Part shown: piece by piece, positions 60,001-64,000 of the stretch | How positions within the stretch are numbered: the first letter of the stretch is position 1 | Layout of the letters: each line of letters starts with the position of its first letter | NCBI GenBank assembly: GCA_040954595.2 | Contig: CM082580.2 | Coordinates: 3,906,001 to 3,970,000, forward strand | Source: Balanoglossus misakiensis | Taxonomy: Eukaryota > Hemichordata | Direction of reading: 5' to 3' | DNA length: 64,000 bases | Made by a program: the position numbers and the translations under genes | Notes under the pieces: model-generated | Told to the model about the DNA's origin: nothing | Databases searched by the model: none | What the model saw: the letters and a program-made list of their open reading frames with translations, nothing else

Positions 60001-62198
60001 AGCAGCTATCAACGTTACGCTCACATCCTATGACTAGGCCAGGCACTATAATCAAGCTAAATGACTGTGATGAAATAAGACATAAATGAACCATGTTCAT
60101 CCTTTCCTGATTGTTCTTGCACCTTTTCTGATTGAGATGAGATAATTTGAATCATCAGCCTATACCAATTAAAAATACGAGAAAAGAAGCAGACAAGATG
60201 GGGCAATCCCTTTTAGGCCAAGACAGAAAATTAGTGTTGCTATGATAAAAAATGCTTTTCAAGTACAAAATGTTGATTAGCTGCAATCACATGATTCAAA
60301 ACACCTATCACTCTCCAGATCTTTCAATTTTATATGTATGCTAATTTTAATGAAAAATCATGATTACTACTTATTTACATATTTGTTTAAGGTCAGTAGG
60401 TAAAAATTAGGGTAGGTAGGTTTAATTTAGGGGAGCCTTAGCTTATCTTATGAGTTGAAAGTGAAAGTACAATATAAGAATGAATATGTCACAGAATACA
60501 TAGAAAGCTACACACACCCAATACGTGTTAAACCTGCATTGTATCTATCTGACAAGCTACTTGACACAAAACTAATGAGTCTAATATAATACCAGGGTTT
60601 AGTACATTTGTATCAGGGCACACACATTTATTGGCAGCATGTCAAAGTGGCATATTTAGAACTCAATTATGTTTGCTCTGTTGTCAACTGTAGTTTCTAG
60701 TTAAATAGCCACCTAACACAAAATATGTCTAGATTTTTCTTCTCAGCACAGTGAATAGAGATGTACCTAATCCCTAGCAGTTTAGTTATAATCTGAAGTT
60801 CTGGCCTTCATTCAAAATTGTTAATAAAAACAGAACACTGTACCCTGATAATAGGGAGTGGTACAAGAAACTATTAATACATTTTTTTTAAACTTAACAA
60901 ATAGTGTGTCCTCTAACAAACATTTTTTTAAAGCTTTGAGTCAATTTAAGGATTACTAAAAATATCTGAGTCAGCCCTATTCCTTTGCATGTAGTGTGGA
61001 TGAAATCATGTTTGTTGACCAAATGACCACGGTTGACATGGATTGGAAGATTTGACTGTTGTCCATATGGATGCTGTCACACTGAGATAGTCTGTCATTA
61101 CAATTGGATGAACACTACAACACTGAACTGAAAATATTAATAACAACGGTGAATGAATACCAGAACAAATCTGCAGATTAATACTTTAAGAACTCCAATA
61201 CATGTACTACTTTAATTAAATATATGATTTTCAAATATGGAGGTCTTAGGATTACTGCAAAGTGCAACACATGGGCACTCACAACACAATAGCATTGATT
61301 AAAATTGCCAATGCCTGGATTCCAGACTGTTTACAATTAGAAATTATAGATATTTATATTCACTAGTCTGCTTCCTAATGGAATCCACAGTATGCAGTCC
61401 TAGTCCAGTTTTCATATGGGGGGGGGGGGGGGGGACATGTCAATCCCTACTAGTACATGACTGAGCTGAAAATATTATTATAAATATCACTCAGACCAGG
61501 GTGTGGAGGTGTCAACAGACTACTGAAAACCATCTTATTCTACATGTTGATACATTGCAGTAAATTAAACAACTGTTCCATTAACCTGTAACTTCACACT
61601 CTGAGAAAGCTGGTCACTGAAAGTTACATCCAGGTTCACAAATTTACACTGGCACACACAGGCAAACTAGCTGCAGGCCTTTTTGTCACCACTGTCTATT
61701 TTCAGTCATTACCAGGCACTATGGGTGTTTCCCTTTTTTTCAGAGAGCGTTTTTACATTTATACTCATGAAATCTCTGATGAAATATTCTTGAAGGAATG
61801 TGTATTCGCCACGACTTAAATTCATTCAAGAGCTATTTCTGAGTTATGAATACCATAAAAATTTGACTATAAGGTATACCAGTAAATATAGTTTATTTCA
61901 GTGTTTTTTTCATAGCATATGTCTCGTCTCTGACATATGTATACCCTGGTACATGTACCGTACAGCTCGACCAAACTACCATAGAATATTTCTATATTTA
62001 CTCAATGCATGCATTTGTTGTAAATTTTTTGTGATTCTGATATGAGCAAATGTCATGTAGCAAAACAACAGAATACTTCATAGTGTTGAATTCTCACAAT
62101 ATAACTATAATTATACATTATTACAGTTTTCACAAAGTCTGACCTCACCTGGCTTGGATTTCATCAGGATCACGTTCCTCGTCCTGTGACAAATCCAT
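57019..62198 (-). CDS. DNAJC5: Cysteine string protein (DnaJ co-chaperone), 5 coding exons, 219 aa
   Basis: Vesicle-anchored Hsc70 co-chaperone needed at synapses. Exons (minus): 62198-62149, 59547-59466, 58586-58530, 58091-57939, 57336-57019; AG/GT borders, phases join, 660 nt, 219 aa. Seen: J domain with [20 protein letters not shown], then [16 protein letters not shown] with HPD at 50-52; conserved linker [17 protein letters not shown]; the palmitoylated cysteine string at 115-140 ([15 protein letters not shown]9-F-CC, 15 Cys); then an acidic/Pro-rich C-terminus ending NYTEEP. Vertebrate CSP-alpha is about 198 aa; the N-terminus here is longer and acidic ([14 protein letters not shown]). 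Ser17 in QASTSGES aligns with the vertebrate PKA site but lacks the upstream Arg. The string codons (TGC/TGT) form a CAG/CTG-type tract at 57252-57305. Confidence 0.95.
57856..57872 (-). promoter_or_regulatory. Perfect DR5 of AGGTCA in DNAJC5 intron 4
   Basis: Minus strand reads AGGTCA-CCAGG-AGGTCA, the textbook 5-bp-spaced direct repeat bound by RAR/RXR-type nuclear receptors. A further TGACCC lies at 57841-57846. A motif match only. Confidence 0.3.
58763..59013. mobile_element. TTAA-flanked ~243-bp element in DNAJC5 intron 2
   Basis: TTAA at 58763-58766 and 59010-59013. Ends AGGGAAGGGGTCGTCGCGC and GCACGATGACCCCTTTCACT are imperfect inverted repeats (about 15-16 of 19). The left part is unusually CpG-rich for this intron. 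Confidence 0.5.
61418..61434 (+). repeat. Poly(G) run, 17 bp
   Basis: G17 in DNAJC5 intron 1 (the pre-mRNA would carry C17). Confidence 0.9.
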
Positions 62199-64000
62199 TT
62201 GCCACTCCCAGAAATCAAAACTTCAATTAGAATGCCAAATTTCAAAACTCAAATAGAACCACAACACATCCAAGGGGTCTGTCTAAACTAACATGACACA
62301 CCGACTTGCCATTTCTGCGGCAAAACTCGCGTCACATGACATCTCTGGTGGAAAATGCGACAGCATCAACTGAAATGGCAGCTCATCACGACCAGCGGAA
62401 TGTGAAAATGGTGGTCACTGCATGGATCGGCGTAGACAGCACGAACACAAAAGCATCACCTACTCCCTGAATCCATATATGCAATTGTCAGATGAATAAC
62501 CGCACATAACTACATTGTTTCAGAAAGACAAATGGTTACAATAAGCTGCATAATATTGCATAAAAATGCTAATCATATGGACTGGACCACCAACTCATGA
62601 ATTATGAATCAAGAGAAATTAGACTTGTAAAAACATATTTTTTTCCAGATAAATATTTCAATTACAACTCCAGAGGGGGCTCTATAAATTTTGGAAAACA
62701 ATCATGCCCTGGGCACCTGTTGTCAGTCAAATTGATGTTCATTTCTCGGTATTGACAAACATTCCTCCAGGAATGATGTAATTTCAGTTTAATTAGTCCA
62801 CAGTTAGTAATTGATTGAATGAATATAAACGGAAAAGCAGATGACATATATTTGTGATAATCAGACAGATTAAACTTCATTATAAATTTAATAAAGACGT
62901 CTAAAAAAACTGACTCCAAGTCAACCATACTGGTGGCACCATTGCAATGACATTCATATCAGAACATCAACACTGTTCTTCCTCTTTTCGAAGGATCTGT
63001 ACCAAATATCTAATCTAGTTTAGGGCTGCCAGCCCTGGGATCATCATGGCCATTACTTAGTTGACACGCAGTTACAAGGAAGAAGTGAGACTCCATTTTG
63101 GAGACCATCTTCATAATCACATGATAACTTAAATTTGGTCTCTAATTTTAACACCTAAGTTCTGAAGACTGATAGTCGTCTACATTACTTGCCGTAGCTC
63201 CTCAAGACACTTAAAATTGATGTGAAAATGAAACAGCCTGTTACCTTTCTCGGTTTGCATCAATTAAGAATGCTGACAGAAGACAATGGGCTAACTGCAT
63301 TGGTTGGTAGCAAATGTAATTCAGCCATTTTGCCTCCACAATTACCAGTATTTGATTTTCGTTAAAGTTCCCAACAATGCAACTTGTATGACATGGTGCA
63401 TTGATGTTTAATAGTTTCCCACTGAACAGTATTTATATTATGTACTTAAACTTCTACAAATGTACAAATTATCTTTAAAATATTATACATGTATGTATGG
63501 AAGGTAATTGTTTCTGTGTGATAGATTGAAGTCCATGTAGCAATCTTGAGCCATTTTACCCATGGTGTTTCATTATTTCACATAACAGAACCAGTCTGCA
63601 ACGGGTTTGTTTTTATTCCCCAAGTAGATTTTCTTTGTCAAATATCTAGTAATATAAGCAACAAAATCATAAATGTACTCCACTGTGCAGCAAGTCCACT
63701 ATTTGTAAATTTTGTATAAATTTTCTAAGGAACCAGTTAATGGGACTTGTGCCCATTGGTCTGCCTTGAAATGAATAAACAATTTTACCGGTATGTAACT
63801 CATCCGAGATACATGCATGAAATTTAAACATTTTCTTTAGCTCTGCTTCAAAAAGTTCTGTTACTGCTGAAAACTGTTTTCAAAATCAACTGTTGTTTTT
63901 AATAAGTAACATATCAATGATCTCATGGTCAGTCTGAGTCACTGAAATATTTGACTTCAACACCTTTACAAGGTATGTGTACCATTTTGATGACGGACAA
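62199..64000. other. Upstream region of DNAJC5, no recognisable gene
   Basis: The first ~250 bp before the start codon contain modest CpG density (GCGGCAAAACTCGCGTCACA near 62320) and probably the promoter or 5' UTR. The remainder is AT-rich with no exon that I can support. Confidence 0.4.

Noticed and set aside
1-64000. tRNA, rRNA or other classical RNA genes
   Set aside because: No T-loop (GGTTCGAAT-like) box with matching acceptor stem was found by eye; a tRNAscan-SE or Infernal run would be decisive.

Overview
The window is nuclear DNA of an invertebrate animal. It holds five multi-exon genes with canonical GT/AG introns, AT-rich non-coding sequence, many small palindromic (MITE-like) repeats, and protein matches close to vertebrate orthologues. 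A hemichordate, cephalochordate, echinoderm or lophotrochozoan would all fit; the sequence alone does not decide. All exon models were read by eye from translated exons, splice consensus, phase continuity and remembered family features; no search was run.

Layout: (1) 1925-5388, minus: farnesyl diphosphate synthase (FDPS), 9 coding exons, 354 aa, with an in-frame upstream Met that would add a basic, acid-free 41-residue leader. (2) 6921-18087, plus: TGFBRAP1 (the Vps3-type subunit of the CORVET tether), 22 coding exons, 861 aa. It is head-to-head with FDPS across 1.5 kb that contains a decayed LINE 3' end. (3) 25074-42249, minus: an NHERF/EBP50-type scaffold, 3 coding exons, 340 aa, with one PDZ domain, a long Pro-Glu linker and a C-terminal ezrin-binding tail, separated by a 14.3-kb intron. 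(4) 45683-49861, plus: TYW2/TRMT12, the wybutosine aminocarboxypropyl transferase, 5 coding exons, 501 aa, with an extra acidic/Pro-rich segment near the C-terminus. (5) 57019-62198, minus: DNAJC5/cysteine string protein, 5 coding exons, 219 aa.

The genes are functionally unrelated (isoprenoid synthesis, endosome tethering, cortical scaffolding, tRNA modification, synaptic co-chaperone), so the block is ordinary eukaryotic gene order. Neighbours are alternately divergent (FDPS/TGFBRAP1, NHERF/TYW2) and convergent (TGFBRAP1/NHERF, TYW2/DNAJC5).

The most unusual structures are repeats: a 471-bp near-perfect foldback palindrome carrying opposed GTT/AAC microsatellites (42991-43461); a 610-bp TTAA-flanked inverted-repeat element in a TYW2 intron; a three-copy ~95-bp palindromic family (TTAACCCTTTC termini); a two-copy 195-bp family (TACTGTAAAA termini); a three-copy family ending in GGTATACAGTCACC; several ~80-bp hairpins; a 98-bp x 3 tandem repeat; and five G/C homopolymers of 13-22 bp. 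I found no convincing previously undescribed multi-gene system.
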